Both the position numbers and the translations under genes were made by a program. A stretch of 64,000 nt of DNA from NCBI GenBank assembly GCA_965222835.1, contig CBDCUQ010000004.1, positions 310,001 to 374,000 of the forward strand, given 5' to 3'. This DNA comes from CBDCUQ01 sp965222835. Its GTDB lineage: Bacteria > Pseudomonadota > Alphaproteobacteria > Rhizobiales > Hyphomicrobiaceae. Of this stretch, positions 25,610 to 34,229 are shown piece after piece. Within the stretch, counting starts at the first letter, position 1. Each line of letters opens with the position of its first letter. Under the pieces are notes generated by a model that made no database searches, was not told the origin of the DNA, and worked only from the letters and a program-made list of their open reading frames with translations.

Positions 25610-25741
25610 CGAGCCGAGCCCGGGAGCGCCATGAGTTAGTCGCAGCCGGTGGCGTTGTCAATTGCAGCCGGTCCGGGTAGGTGAGAAGGTGAGGCGTTGC
25701 GGGCGAGGCAGCGTCTGCGGTTGGCTTGGAGGGCTGGATGC

Positions 25742-26728
25742 ATGAGTGATGACGCACCGGGACGGCCAGGATTGGCGGTCGTTGTTGGCGGCTCGGGATT
25801 TGTCGGCCGGTATATCGTACGCGGCCTGGCGCGGGACGGCTGGCGTGTTCGCGCAGCCTGTCGCCGCCCCGATCTTGCTGGCCACCTGCAACCCATGGGA
25901 GCGGTGGGTCAGATTTTGCCGGTTCAGGCCAATTTGCGATATCCAGAGTCGGTCGTACAAGCCGTTCAGGGTTCTGATGTCGTTATTAATGCCGTTGGCA
26001 TCTTAGCACCGACGGGGCGGCAAACCTTTTCCGCCGTGCACGCTGTGGGTGCACGGACGCTTGCAAAGGCGGCGCGGGAAGCTGGCGTCAAGCGCTTCGT
26101 CCACGTTTCAGCGATTGGTGCCGACCCGAAATCACGCGCTCATTATGCGCTCACGAAGGCTGAAGGCGAGCGTGCTGTGCTTGAAGAGTTTCCTGACGCA
26201 GTCATTTTGCGACCTTCCATCGTATTCGGCGCGGAGGACGAGTTCTTCAACCGATTTGCGGCGATGGCGCAGATTTCTCCTGTTCTTCCACTCATTGGCG
26301 GCGGGCGCACCAAGTTTCAGCCCGTCTATGTAGGTGATGTTGCGGCTGCTGCTGTGGCCGCTGCCGAAGGGCAGGCGAAACCGGGTACGATCTATGAATT
26401 GGGCGGTCCGGAGGTGCTCTCATTTCGCGCGCTGCTCGACCGGACGCAAAGCTACTGCGATCGCCGGCGGTTCTATCTGTCCATGCCGTTTTGGCTGGCC
26501 AAACTGCAGGCGCTTTTGACGTGGCCCCTACCGAACAGTCTCAGACCCGTTACGGTGGATCAGGTGCGTTTGCTTCAGCGTGACAATGTGGTGTCGATGG
26601 CTGCGGACTCGGAAGGGCGGACGCTCGCGGGGCTTGGCGTGTCACGGCCGCACAGCGTGGATGCGATCGTTCCGGCTTATCTCGAACGGTTCAGGCCGAA
26701 GGGGCAGTTTGCGCATTATCGCGGTTAA
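25742..26728 (+). CDS. NDUFA9-like NAD(P)-binding SDR protein
   Basis: A 328-residue atypical SDR with an N-terminal Rossmann motif VVVGGSGFVGRYIVRGLARD and VHVSAIGADPKSRAHYALTK, which carries the YxxxK-type pair. It belongs to the group related to the complex I accessory subunit NDUFA9; alphaproteobacteria carry one near respiratory or quinone genes. The later part has FQPVYVGDVAAAAVAAAEGQ and a C-terminal segment of about 90 residues. ATG 25742 has no strong Shine-Dalgarno but avoids an Arg-rich extension in the frame. A perfect terminator hairpin follows at 26763-26792. A role in complex I assembly is inferred only. Confidence 0.78.
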   Translation: MSDDAPGRPGLAVVVGGSGFVGRYIVRGLARDGWRVRAACRRPDLAGHLQPMGAVGQILPVQANLRYPESVVQAVQGSDVVINAVGILAPTGRQTFSAVHAVGARTLAKAAREAGVKRFVHVSAIGADPKSRAHYALTKAEGERAVLEEFPDAVILRPSIVFGAEDEFFNRFAAMAQISPVLPLIGGGRTKFQPVYVGDVAAAAVAAAEGQAKPGTIYELGGPEVLSFRALLDRTQSYCDRRRFYLSMPFWLAKLQALLTWPLPNSLRPVTVDQVRLLQRDNVVSMAADSEGRTLAGLGVSRPHSVDAIVPAYLERFRPKGQFAHYRG

Positions 26729-26762
26729 GGGAGCTTTTGCTCCTGCAATTCACTTTTCCTGC

Positions 26763-26792
26763 AAAAAGCCCCGGCAGTTGCCGGGGCTTTTT
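26763..26792. terminator. Bidirectional rho-independent terminator
   Basis: A 14-bp perfect stem AAAAAGCCCCGGCA / TGCCGGGGCTTTTT with a two-base loop ends the NDUFA9-like gene on the plus strand and the hsp20-DUF1150 operon on the minus strand. Confidence 0.92.
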
Positions 26793-26819
26793 CTTCGAAC
26801 CAGAGTGCATTCGTGTGCG

Positions 26820-27113
26820 TCAGTGCAGGAGAGCGACCTCCAATTCGCCTTCCATCGCGTGGCTCATCGCAGCCTGGCGGGAATCCGTAAGCGCAATCGG
26901 TGTGCCGTCTGCTGCATGCAGGGCAAAGAGTTGGATGCCATCGGGAAGATCTTCAACGGCGGGGAACATTTTTTTTGCTTCGTCATAGGTCAGCACCTTG
27001 ATGTAGGCGACGTGACCACCACCCAGCTGAGCAAAGTCCAATTGGCTCATGACCGGGGCGGTGTTGTCCGCTGTGCCGGTAGCCTTGCTTGGCTTGCTTT
27101 CATTCTCGTTCAT
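26820..27113 (-). CDS. DUF1150 family protein
   Basis: A 97-residue protein of the DUF1150 family, restricted mainly to alphaproteobacteria and typically next to a small heat-shock gene, as here. It has a disordered N-terminus and a compact core QLGGGHVAYIKVLTYDEAKK followed by PDGIQLFALHAADGTPIALT and SRQAAMSHAMEGELEVALLH. The strong AGGAGGAGGA ribosome site precedes ATG 27113. It follows hsp20 on the same strand by 146 bases and the terminator at 26763-26792 ends the unit. The function is unknown; co-expression with hsp20 on heat shock is inferred. Confidence 0.85.
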   Translation of the reverse strand: MNENESKPSKATGTADNTAPVMSQLDFAQLGGGHVAYIKVLTYDEAKKMFPAVEDLPDGIQLFALHAADGTPIALTDSRQAAMSHAMEGELEVALLH

Positions 27114-27259
27114 GACCGTCCTCCTCCTCTTTCGAGGCTTGCCGGCGTCATGGGGTCTGGGCGGAAGCGTGATGCTTCACTTTGCCCAATGCCACCCCAT
27201 AATCCGGCGATTCGTATTGATTTGCTGTAGCTTGGCGGCACCTACCGCCAGAATTCCGT

Positions 27260-27679
27260 TCATCCGATTTCGATCTTGCGCACGAGCCGTTCCGGCTCAT
27301 GGCGTACGAGGTCGATAGATAATAGGCCGTTTGCTAGGTCGGCTGTTTTGACCTCGATCCCATCGGCGAGCACAAACGTGCGGTTAAACTGGCGTGCGGC
27401 GATTCCGCGATGGAGGTATTTTCGCTCCTTGTCGTCCTGGGTTTTGCCGCGGACGGTCAGCTGGTTGTCCTCGACAGTGATATCGAGGTCATCCCGCGCA
27501 AATCCTGCAACAGCTAGCGTTATTCGGAGCGTCTCAGCGTTTCCGTTAGCGGCTGTGACGCGCTCGATATTATACGGAGGGTAGCCGTCTCCCGTACCCT
27601 TTCCGACGCGGTCGACGAGCCGTTCGATCTCCTCGAAGCCGAGAAGTAGGGGGTTTGACAGCATGGTCATGCGTGACAT
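27260..27679 (-). CDS. Hsp20-family small heat-shock protein
   Basis: A 139-residue alpha-crystallin-type holdase (IbpA/HspH class) that keeps unfolding proteins soluble. The alpha-crystallin domain spans about residues 36-130: YPPYNIERVTAANGNAETLR, LRITLAVAGFARDDLDITVE, the HRGIAARQFNRTFVLAD strands and the final NGLLSIDLVR (GxLxI-like). The short tail ends in an I-x-I-type RKIEIG. Upstream on the minus strand sit a sigma-32-like promoter (27796-27823) and a ROSE-type RNA thermometer ending 10 bases before the ATG. The gene probably forms a heat-shock operon with the DUF1150 gene. Confidence 0.93.
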   Translation of the reverse strand: MSRMTMLSNPLLLGFEEIERLVDRVGKGTGDGYPPYNIERVTAANGNAETLRITLAVAGFARDDLDITVEDNQLTVRGKTQDDKERKYLHRGIAARQFNRTFVLADGIEVKTADLANGLLSIDLVRHEPERLVRKIEIG

Positions 27680-27790
27680 CGTTCTGTGGTCCTTATGTTA
27701 AGCGACCTTTGCTTCCGTCTCCATTGGCTGGCAGCACCTCATGGTCTACTGCAGGCCCGGCCCCGGCGTGGGCGCCTTATGGAGATCCAA
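27680..27790 (-). promoter_or_regulatory. ROSE-type RNA thermometer in the hsp20 leader
   Basis: In the RNA the sequence UCGCUU (27705-27700) pairs with the Shine-Dalgarno AAGGA (27694-27690) across an AACAU loop, leaving one bulged G opposite the Shine-Dalgarno. That is the diagnostic UYGCU-AGGA hairpin of ROSE elements. The leader is about 110 bases, also normal. ATTGG and CCAAT segments further 5' could close a larger stem. Confidence 0.75.
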
Positions 27791-27795
27791 TAGAG

Positions 27796-27823
27796 ATATG
27801 GTGACGGGTTGACCTGAATCAAG
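27796..27823 (-). promoter_or_regulatory. Sigma-32-like heat-shock promoter for hsp20
   Basis: On the minus strand CTTGAT (27823-27818), a 14-base spacer and CACCATAT (27803-27796) fit the RpoH pattern CTTGAA / CCCCATNT. The predicted start leaves a leader of about 110 bases containing the ROSE hairpin. Confidence 0.6.
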
Positions 27824-27951
27824 CGGGATGCGGACGACGTGCGGCCGCACCGGTCCGTCTTGCCGGAAACAGGACATAGTTTTGGGGTGCCCTCTTGATT
27901 GGAATGGGCGCGCCGCGGCCCTGGCCCGGTGCGCTGCTGCTGGAGATGATT

Positions 27952-28608
27952 ATGAGATTGAAATTCCTTGTTCTTTTCTTGTCGGGATTGAGTTTGGCGG
28001 CGACGCAGGTCGCCAACTCGCAAGGAGCAGGGCCGGATTCGGGGCTGACTTCGTCCAAGATCGTGCTGACGCCCGCAGAAATTGCTGAGCGCGAGGGGCG
28101 CAAGGCATGCAAGGTTGCTCTTTGCGATGCTCTGCACAACCGGACGCCGGGAACAGACGTTTCGTGTGCGATCGTTAAGAGCTTTCGCAAGACGCAGCTC
28201 GATAAGCTTTTAGCGCGCGCCAAAGCGTCCTGGCCCTGGGGTCCCGTTGTGTGCAAGGCCAATGTCAAGGCGAAGCGCGATTTGCTAATGAATGCGCTGG
28301 TGGCGGACAAGCTCGAAGCGGATTTCGGACTTCACGCCGCGGCTTGCACGGTCGAACGGGACGGCGCTGAACCTGCGGTCATTTCGTTCGAAATGACGCC
28401 GAAGATTACCTTTGAAAAGGGCAAGGCCGTAAAGGCCGTCCTGAATTGGGGCAAAGTGGACGGACCAAAAGTGATCAAGGGAATTATGTGGACGGCAACG
28501 GCGACGGACAACACGCTCAACGTGTTGGGCTCGATGGTCGTTGACGACGTCAACAGCTTTACCGGTGCGAAGTGTACGGAGGTGAAGAGCGACTGGGAGA
28601 AGAATTAG
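27952..28608 (+). CDS. Exported conserved hypothetical protein
   Basis: A 218-residue protein with a signal peptide (MRLKFLVLFLSGLSLAATQV, cleavage probably near residue 23). The ATG at 27952 sits six bases after GGAG; an ATG at 27946 would overlap that site. The mature protein has Cys in ACKVALCDALHN, VSCAIVK, VVCKANVK and AACTVER, spaced for two or three disulfides, and a strand-rich C-terminal half ending TGAKCTEVKSDW. I do not recognise the family. It is transcribed away from hsp20 and towards the DUF4340 gene. Confidence 0.65.
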   Translation: MRLKFLVLFLSGLSLAATQVANSQGAGPDSGLTSSKIVLTPAEIAEREGRKACKVALCDALHNRTPGTDVSCAIVKSFRKTQLDKLLARAKASWPWGPVVCKANVKAKRDLLMNALVADKLEADFGLHAAACTVERDGAEPAVISFEMTPKITFEKGKAVKAVLNWGKVDGPKVIKGIMWTATATDNTLNVLGSMVVDDVNSFTGAKCTEVKSDWEKN

Positions 28609-28623
28609 ATTTTCACCCAGTCC

Positions 28624-29649
28624 CTACGACGTTTTGTCTTCCAGGAGATCTGCGTACTTCTTGAAGATATAGCCATACTGACTGGTAGGAATGCGGAACT
28701 CCCAGCCATCTGCAAGGGCCTTTAACTTGTCGGCTTTGGCTTTGGTCTCGCCCTCTCCTTTTGCCGTCAGGCTTATCCAGGCGAAATCCGTTTCCTTTTG
28801 TGCGCTTATTTCGATCTCGAGCCCTTTGTCGGTTTTGAAGCGTGCCTTGCTCACCGTGCTTGTGTCTGACGCCGCGCCTCTTGCCTTGCGCACATCATCG
28901 ATCTTGAACTTGCTCAAGTTCTCAACAATGTCGTCGGCCGAGTTTTCGTAGCGGATTTTCTTGCCGTCCGGGATTGTCGTAAGCCTAAAGTTGCGGCGGT
29001 TTTCCTCGCGCTCGATGTCGTACGGCGTCTCGCCTGCCACTTCGACTGTCGCTGTCTTAATCTCTTTCGGCTTCAGCGAGAGAAGGTTTTCCCGGGCCCA
29101 GTTTCTGAGTTTCAGGCCAAGCTCGAATTCACGTGTGACCAGCCAGGTTTGCGGATCGTCCGTCTTGCGAACGTAGCTGCCATTTTTTCCTGGACCGAAT
29201 GCGTTGCGGCGTGTCTTGCCGATGATGATCTCGGCTTCTGGTTTTTGCTCGCTGCCGAGTAGGCGGATGAGATAGGAATTGGCGTTCTCTCTCTTAGGGT
29301 CCCCGAGTTCGAGCATGGGATAACGGAGCTTGTTCTTTGTTTTGGCTTCGGCCAGCTCTGTCGTCGTGAGCTTCAAGAGTAGGGCACGCACGCGATCTGG
29401 GTTTGCCGGAAAGCCATCTCGCTCTTTGATCAGCCACTGTTCACCCTTCTTTTCGAGGGTGAGTGTTCTTGGCCCCTGGGAGATTTCGATGGTGGTTATG
29501 CCGGCTGCGGACGCGGCCAAGCCGGGGAACAGTTTGGCACCCGGCGGGATGGACGTCGATGTAACGGTCTGTGCCGAGTAGGCGATAAATGCGGCGACGA
29601 ATGATATGATTGCCAGGATCGCAAGAGCGGCGAACTGATGGGGTTTCAT
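28624..29649 (-). CDS. DUF4340 domain protein of a Gld-like ABC operon
   Basis: A 341-residue protein with an N-terminal transmembrane helix (FAALAILAIISFVAAFIAYS) and a DUF4340 extracytoplasmic region built of repeated beta units: TLEKKGEQWLIKERDGFPAN near residue 55 and the related PDGKKIRYENS and GWEFRIPTSQYGYIFKKYAD later. DUF4340 proteins occur at the end of GldG-type ABC operons and probably form a periplasmic scaffold or substrate-handling part. ATG 29649 lies 22 bases after the GldG-like stop. No catalytic motif is visible. Function is unknown. Confidence 0.85.
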   Translation of the reverse strand: MKPHQFAALAILAIISFVAAFIAYSAQTVTSTSIPPGAKLFPGLAASAAGITTIEISQGPRTLTLEKKGEQWLIKERDGFPANPDRVRALLLKLTTTELAEAKTKNKLRYPMLELGDPKRENANSYLIRLLGSEQKPEAEIIIGKTRRNAFGPGKNGSYVRKTDDPQTWLVTREFELGLKLRNWARENLLSLKPKEIKTATVEVAGETPYDIEREENRRNFRLTTIPDGKKIRYENSADDIVENLSKFKIDDVRKARGAASDTSTVSKARFKTDKGLEIEISAQKETDFAWISLTAKGEGETKAKADKLKALADGWEFRIPTSQYGYIFKKYADLLEDKTS

Positions 29650-29671
29650 GTGTTTTTGACTCCCTTGATCA

Positions 29672-31726
29672 TCAGTTTGTCTTCTGTTTGCGGTGTTGCC
29701 AAATCGACCATGCAAGACCGGCAAAGCCGAGTAGAATAGGTACGAGTGCGATGTTGGCAAATTTCAGCCAGGCATCGAGGTTGTCGATGTCATGACGGAG
29801 TGCGAGTTGAACGTTACGCAGCTCGCGGCGCGTCTTCAGCATTTCGGTTCGGAACTTGCTGATCGTTTCTTGCTCTTGCTCCGTGACGATTGTCGCTCTG
29901 TCCTCGCTCGTTTTCTCGAGTTTTGCGAGATCGTTCTGAATTTCTTTGAGTTTCTTAGTGAGCGTATCTTCCTTCTCACGGAACTTCCGTTCGGCCTCGC
30001 GGCGGATCTCATCAACAAGGGTAAAGGGCCGCTCGCGCACACCGCGGCCGCGGAGCGCGATCAGGGCATCGTTACCTGCCAGGTTTTCGAGTGCGCCAAC
30101 GACGAAGGATGCATTGTTTGTCGTGGGGATGATGGCGTCCTGTCCCATAATCTGCTGTGTGCGGGCCCAGAAGCGATCTGCCAGGATGTCGCTATCACCG
30201 ATGACGATGGCATTGATACGCCCGGATGCGATGTGTCCCTTAAGGGCTTCTGCCGTGGGCTTCGGCGCCTTCTTTTCGTTGCTCGTCTTTGCATCGGTGG
30301 CAGCTGCGTTGTTGTCACTTGTACTGGTTCCGTCACTCGTGCTGTCGACTAAGTTGTCCTCCTCGAACGGCCGTCCGTTGGGAAATGCAGATTTGACCTC
30401 GCCCGAAAGGCGTGCGGTGATCGTCAGGGGCTTGCCGCCCGGTTTGTAGTCCTTAAGTAGTCCGACGGGGTCGGCGCCCAAACCCACTTTTCTTGTGCTG
30501 ATCTTCATGGCTTCGCTGGACGTCTGAATGATCGGAGCGAAGTCCACGCTTGACTCTTTAGTCTTCGTGAGGACGCCCGCAGACGCGATGTGTAGGGATT
30601 CGATGCCATTGGAAAGGACGTCGTTCTGGTTCATGGCTTCGCTGGTCAAGGCAAGCCAGCCGACAAAGTCTGTGACCATGCCTTGTTGGGCACCGCGGCC
30701 GCCGAATTGAACGCGCCGTGCGTTCTTGATGTCGGCTGCGACCTCTTTGGCGTTGAAGGCGACGCCCCAGTTCTTCAAGAGCTTGGCAAGTTCTATGCGA
30801 CCCTTGACGCCTTTTGACATGATCGTCATCTGCGCCGATTCGGCCACCGGATCGATAAAGAAGAGGACCTTGCCGCCCTTCAATGCGTACTGGTCTATGG
30901 CATACGCACCCTGTGGCGTCAGCTCCATAGGCTGCGCGACCATGAGCACGTCGATGCCTTGGGGAATGTCGTCGGCATCCTGCTCAATTTTTCTGACCTC
31001 GAAGAACTCGCGGATTTGATCCATGATAAGCCAGGGCGGCGAGGGCTGGGCTTGTTGTCCCATGGCCATGTTGGGTGGCAGCGTGCCGCCGTCGAGTGGC
31101 AATGCCGTCATTAGGCCGACGACCCGTTTCTTCGGGTTGGCAAGCGCGTAGACCATCTTCGTGACGTCGTATTCCAGATAGGATTCCCGGTCGGGAGAGA
31201 GCAACGGAATGTATTCCTCGTTGTCCGTCGAGTTGGTTGCGGTGAGCCCGAGATATCCGACCTCACCTTCCGCATTGAGGCGAATGCCGCGCAGGCCCGC
31301 TGCGACGGCGCGGTCCTCGGCTTCGGAAAACGGTTCAGGATCGAGAACTGTGACCTGAAATTTGCCACCGGACAGATCACGGTAACGTTCGAGTAGGGCT
31401 CTCACTCGGTCGTAGTAGCCGGCGTAAGAGGGGGCGACTTCGCCCAGTTTGCGCGAAAAGTAGAGCCGCGCAGAAATTGGCTCGTCGATGTTTTGGAGAA
31501 TCTGTTTGGTGCCCGGTGAAATCGTGTAGAGGCGATCCTCGGTCATGTCCACGTCGAGGCCGCGGAAGGTTGCCCAAGAAAAAAGATTGACCGAAAGGAG
31601 GATGATGGCGGCGAGCGCCAGGCCGCCCCAGCCAAGGGCCCGCCGGCTCATTCCGGAACTCTGTCCGATGAGCCAGTGCCATGCGCCGTCGATGTACGTC
31701 TTGGCAAGATCGAGAAGGTTTTTCAT
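29672..31726 (-). CDS. GldG-like auxiliary subunit of an ABC-2 transporter
   Basis: A 684-residue membrane protein with transmembrane helices at about 31-53 and near the C-terminus (about 655-677). Between them is the GldG/ABC_transp_aux domain, starting with DMTEDRLYTISPGTKQIL and GLMTALPL...PWLIMDQIREFFEVRKIE, which form a mutated hydrolase-like fold. A long coiled coil (about 575-650) precedes the last helix. In Bacteroidetes relatives GldAFG is needed for gliding; in proteobacteria the substrate is unknown. It lies between the permease gene and the DUF4340 gene with gaps of 29 and 22 bases. Confidence 0.87.
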   Translation of the reverse strand: MKNLLDLAKTYIDGAWHWLIGQSSGMSRRALGWGGLALAAIILLSVNLFSWATFRGLDVDMTEDRLYTISPGTKQILQNIDEPISARLYFSRKLGEVAPSYAGYYDRVRALLERYRDLSGGKFQVTVLDPEPFSEAEDRAVAAGLRGIRLNAEGEVGYLGLTATNSTDNEEYIPLLSPDRESYLEYDVTKMVYALANPKKRVVGLMTALPLDGGTLPPNMAMGQQAQPSPPWLIMDQIREFFEVRKIEQDADDIPQGIDVLMVAQPMELTPQGAYAIDQYALKGGKVLFFIDPVAESAQMTIMSKGVKGRIELAKLLKNWGVAFNAKEVAADIKNARRVQFGGRGAQQGMVTDFVGWLALTSEAMNQNDVLSNGIESLHIASAGVLTKTKESSVDFAPIIQTSSEAMKISTRKVGLGADPVGLLKDYKPGGKPLTITARLSGEVKSAFPNGRPFEEDNLVDSTSDGTSTSDNNAAATDAKTSNEKKAPKPTAEALKGHIASGRINAIVIGDSDILADRFWARTQQIMGQDAIIPTTNNASFVVGALENLAGNDALIALRGRGVRERPFTLVDEIRREAERKFREKEDTLTKKLKEIQNDLAKLEKTSEDRATIVTEQEQETISKFRTEMLKTRRELRNVQLALRHDIDNLDAWLKFANIALVPILLGFAGLAWSIWQHRKQKTN

Positions 31727-31755
31727 TCTTTCTTACTCGCTCATTTCCTGCGTGC

Positions 31756-32502
31756 TTAAGCGGCCTTCTTTTGGTCAACGGCAATCGCGTTGGCGAAAAG
31801 GGCGAAAGCAATGAGGGATACGAAGAAGATCACGGATTGCAGGCTAATGACGCCCCGCGTGATGCGTTCGAAGTGGGACAGGAAGCTCATTGCCGAAACA
31901 GCCGATGAGACGAATTCGGGTGCCCATGCGCGTAGCGCATTCTGGACGAGCTCGAGCCCGCTCATGACGAAGAGGAAGCAGACGGTTGCGGCCAGGATGA
32001 AGGCAATTACCTGGTTCTTCGTAAGCGCGGAGATGAAGGAGCCGATGGCCAGGAAGGCCCCCGCCATGAGTAGGCTGCCGAGATAACTCGTCAGGATGAT
32101 GCCGTTGTCGGGATCGCCGAGGATGTTGACCGTGATCCAGATGGGAAACGTCAGGATCAGCGCCAGTCCGACAAACGCCCAGGCGGCAAAGAACTTGCCG
32201 AGAATGGCCTCTGCGGGCGAGACCGGCAATGTCATCAAGAGCTCGATTGTTCCGTTCTTACGTTCTTCCGCCCACAGCCGCATTGCCACTGCTGGCACCA
32301 GGATTAGGTAGAGCCAGGGGTGGTAGGCGAAAAAGGGGAAGAGGTCGGCCTGTCCGCGGGTGAAAAAGTCACCGATGTAGAAAGCGAAGGCGCCGGTCAG
32401 TGCGACGAAGATTGTCAAAAATACACCAGCGAGCGGTGTTGCAAAGTAGGCCGCGAACTCGCGCTTTGCTATGATCCAAACGTTGCGCAGGATGTCATGC
32501 AT
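31756..32502 (-). CDS. GldF-like ABC-2 permease
   Basis: A 248-residue integral membrane protein with six or so hydrophobic helices, of the ABC2_membrane family (MHDILRNVWIIAKREFAAYF start, PWLYLILVPAVAMRLWAEER, NGTIELLMTLPVSPAEAILG, the conserved E-R-x-x-G-T-x-x-L-L-x-T-x-P block). It forms the channel with the ATPase encoded by the preceding gene; its start at 32502 overlaps that stop by eight bases. Substrate is unknown. Operon order ATPase, permease, GldG, DUF4340 is the usual one for this system. Confidence 0.88.
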   Translation of the reverse strand: MHDILRNVWIIAKREFAAYFATPLAGVFLTIFVALTGAFAFYIGDFFTRGQADLFPFFAYHPWLYLILVPAVAMRLWAEERKNGTIELLMTLPVSPAEAILGKFFAAWAFVGLALILTFPIWITVNILGDPDNGIILTSYLGSLLMAGAFLAIGSFISALTKNQVIAFILAATVCFLFVMSGLELVQNALRAWAPEFVSSAVSAMSFLSHFERITRGVISLQSVIFFVSLIAFALFANAIAVDQKKAA

Positions 32503-33457
32503 GGCTTGCGTCCTCCCCTGATGTGATCTGACGGAACACATCGTCCAGTTTTCCGCGTTCGACGAACAATTCTTCAACAGGGACGTTTTCCTCGCGCAGC
32601 TTGGCAGCTACGTCGGTCGCAATGGCCTTGTTGTTGTGCGGTATCGCGCGGATCTGCGTGGCGCCATCCGTCTTGGAGACAATCTCAACCTTGGCGACGT
32701 CGCCAATCGCGGCGAGCACATTCTTCGTGGTGTCGGCTTTGGCATCGGCCACGCGCACGGCGACAGCACCGTGATAAGGTACGCGGCGCATCAGATCGTC
32801 TGCCGTGCCGTCGGCGACGATTTTTCCTTTGTTGATGACGACGGCGCGTGTGCAGGCGGCCTCGACCTCTTCCAAAATGTGGGTCGACACGATGATGGCT
32901 TTGTCTTCCGCCATCTCGCGGATGAGGTTGCGGACGTGATGTTTCTGATTGGGATCGAGACCATCGGTCGGCTCGTCCATTATGAGTACGGCTGGATCAT
33001 GCAGGATGGACTGGGCGATTCCGACGCGACGTTTGTAGCCTTTCGACAGGGTTTCGATGCGTTGACCGAGGACTCCATGGAGACCGGCCTTGTCGACGGC
33101 GGCGGCGATGCGGGTGGTTTTCTCGTTCCCCGTGAAACCGCGGATTTCCGATATGAAGTCGAGATAGCCGGCGGGGGTCATTTCGCCGTACGCGGGGGCG
33201 CCCTCCGGAAGATAGCCCACGTTCGACTTGGCGCGTTTCGGTTCATCCTGGATGTCGTGGCCACAGATGCTTGCTTGTCCGGCCGTCGGCTCGAGAAAGC
33301 CGGTGAGCATTTTCATTGTTGTGGATTTGCCGGCGCCGTTCGGACCGAGGAAACCCAGGACTTCGCCTTTTTTCACCGAGAGCGAGATACCATCGACCGC
33401 CACGATGGCGTTGCCGAATACCTTTCTCAAGCCCGATGCTTTGACCAGCACGGTCAT
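32495..33457 (-). CDS. GldA-like ABC transporter ATPase
   Basis: A 320-residue ABC-2-type ATPase. Walker A GPNGAGKST (about residues 38-46), signature LSKGYKRRVGIAQSIL, Walker B AVLIMDEPTDGLDP and switch VSTHILEEVEA are all intact. A C-terminal extension of about 95 residues (VPYHGAVAVRV...ENVPVEELFV) is as in GldA and related drug or polymer exporters. It is the first gene of the four-gene operon running to 28624. Substrate unknown. Confidence 0.9.
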   Translation of the reverse strand: MTVLVKASGLRKVFGNAIVAVDGISLSVKKGEVLGFLGPNGAGKSTTMKMLTGFLEPTAGQASICGHDIQDEPKRAKSNVGYLPEGAPAYGEMTPAGYLDFISEIRGFTGNEKTTRIAAAVDKAGLHGVLGQRIETLSKGYKRRVGIAQSILHDPAVLIMDEPTDGLDPNQKHHVRNLIREMAEDKAIIVSTHILEEVEAACTRAVVINKGKIVADGTADDLMRRVPYHGAVAVRVADAKADTTKNVLAAIGDVAKVEIVSKTDGATQIRAIPHNNKAIATDVAAKLREENVPVEELFVERGKLDDVFRQITSGEDASHA

Positions 33458-33905
33458 GTCACATCATCTCCCTAGCGTAGTGCGCGCCGCGTTCCCGGAC
33501 GGGGCTCTCACGGTTCCATCGACCGCATGCGGCCAATTTGGAGGGGTGCGCGGGCCGGAACGTAGCGAAGGCACGGCCGGATGCAAGAGGAACAAGGCCG
33601 GATGGGCGCATTCTTGCCAAAGTGTAATATTGTAGCACGAATATTGGCGTGGCCGCTGCGCGCCTGGCGCGGCCTCACGGGTGGGAACCGGCAATCCGTG
33701 CTCTTCTCGCAAGGTGCCCAAGGGGTTCGCGGGGCAGGCACCGGGTCGCGGTTGTGATTGCGGCGTTCACAAATGCGTTGCCGGCAAAAACTCAGGCTGT
33801 GCCGGTGCGTAATTGGCATATCGTTCTCGTCCAAGGGCTTGTTCGGGCGATCAAAGGGACCCCGGGGTCCCGTGGTATCCTCGGGCTCGTTAATGGAGGC
33901 ACATC
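33458..33905. other. Intergenic region with a perfect palindrome
   Basis: About 450 bases with no supported gene. It lies between the divergent ABC operon (minus strand) and a small exported protein (plus strand), so it should hold promoters for both. The one striking element is the perfect palindrome GGGACCCCGGGGTCCC at 33856-33871, which has no following T-run and could be an operator. Confidence 0.6.
33856..33871. repeat. Perfect 16-base inverted repeat
   Basis: GGGACCCCGGGGTCCC reads identically on both strands and starts 50 bases before the ATG at 33906. An operator role is inference; no T-run follows, so it is not a typical terminator. Confidence 0.75.
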
Positions 33906-34217
33906 ATGAAACAATCGGCCGTCTTTGCGGCGCTTGTCAGTGGCCTGGCGGCGTTCGTCTTTACTCCTGATACGGCAGAAGCCCGTATCGTTTGCAAGAA
34001 GGGTTTTCAGAAAGTCGGCGGCAGCCTGCTCTCGACGCCCTATTGCCAAGATAAATATCTCGCGCAGGTGGCACGTGAATACGGCCTCAAAACATCGGAT
34101 TCGGCCATTCGCAACAATCCGAACTATAAGCGCTACGTCTGCAGCATTATTGGGCACGATATCCGGGTCCACATCGCGTGTGCCCCGGTCCACAGTCCGC
34201 GTCGGCGGCGGTTCTGA
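33906..34217 (+). CDS. Small exported Cys-containing protein
   Basis: A 103-residue protein with a signal peptide (about residues 1-26, ending AEA) and a mature domain of about 77 residues with four cysteines in RIVCKKGFQ, TPYCQDKYL, KRYVCSII and HIACAPV, probably two disulfides. The tail is basic (RRRRF). GGAGG precedes the ATG. I have seen relatives only as uncharacterised alphaproteobacterial secreted proteins. It stands alone, facing the bactofilin gene, with the bactofilin terminator in between. Confidence 0.7.
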   Translation: MKQSAVFAALVSGLAAFVFTPDTAEARIVCKKGFQKVGGSLLSTPYCQDKYLAQVAREYGLKTSDSAIRNNPNYKRYVCSIIGHDIRVHIACAPVHSPRRRRF

Positions 34218-34229
34218 CTGTTAGGAGAT

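Noticed and set aside
33464..33909. Small open frames in the intergenic region upstream of 33906
   Set aside because: Arg/Pro-rich, no signal peptide or ribosome site, overlapping each other on both strands.
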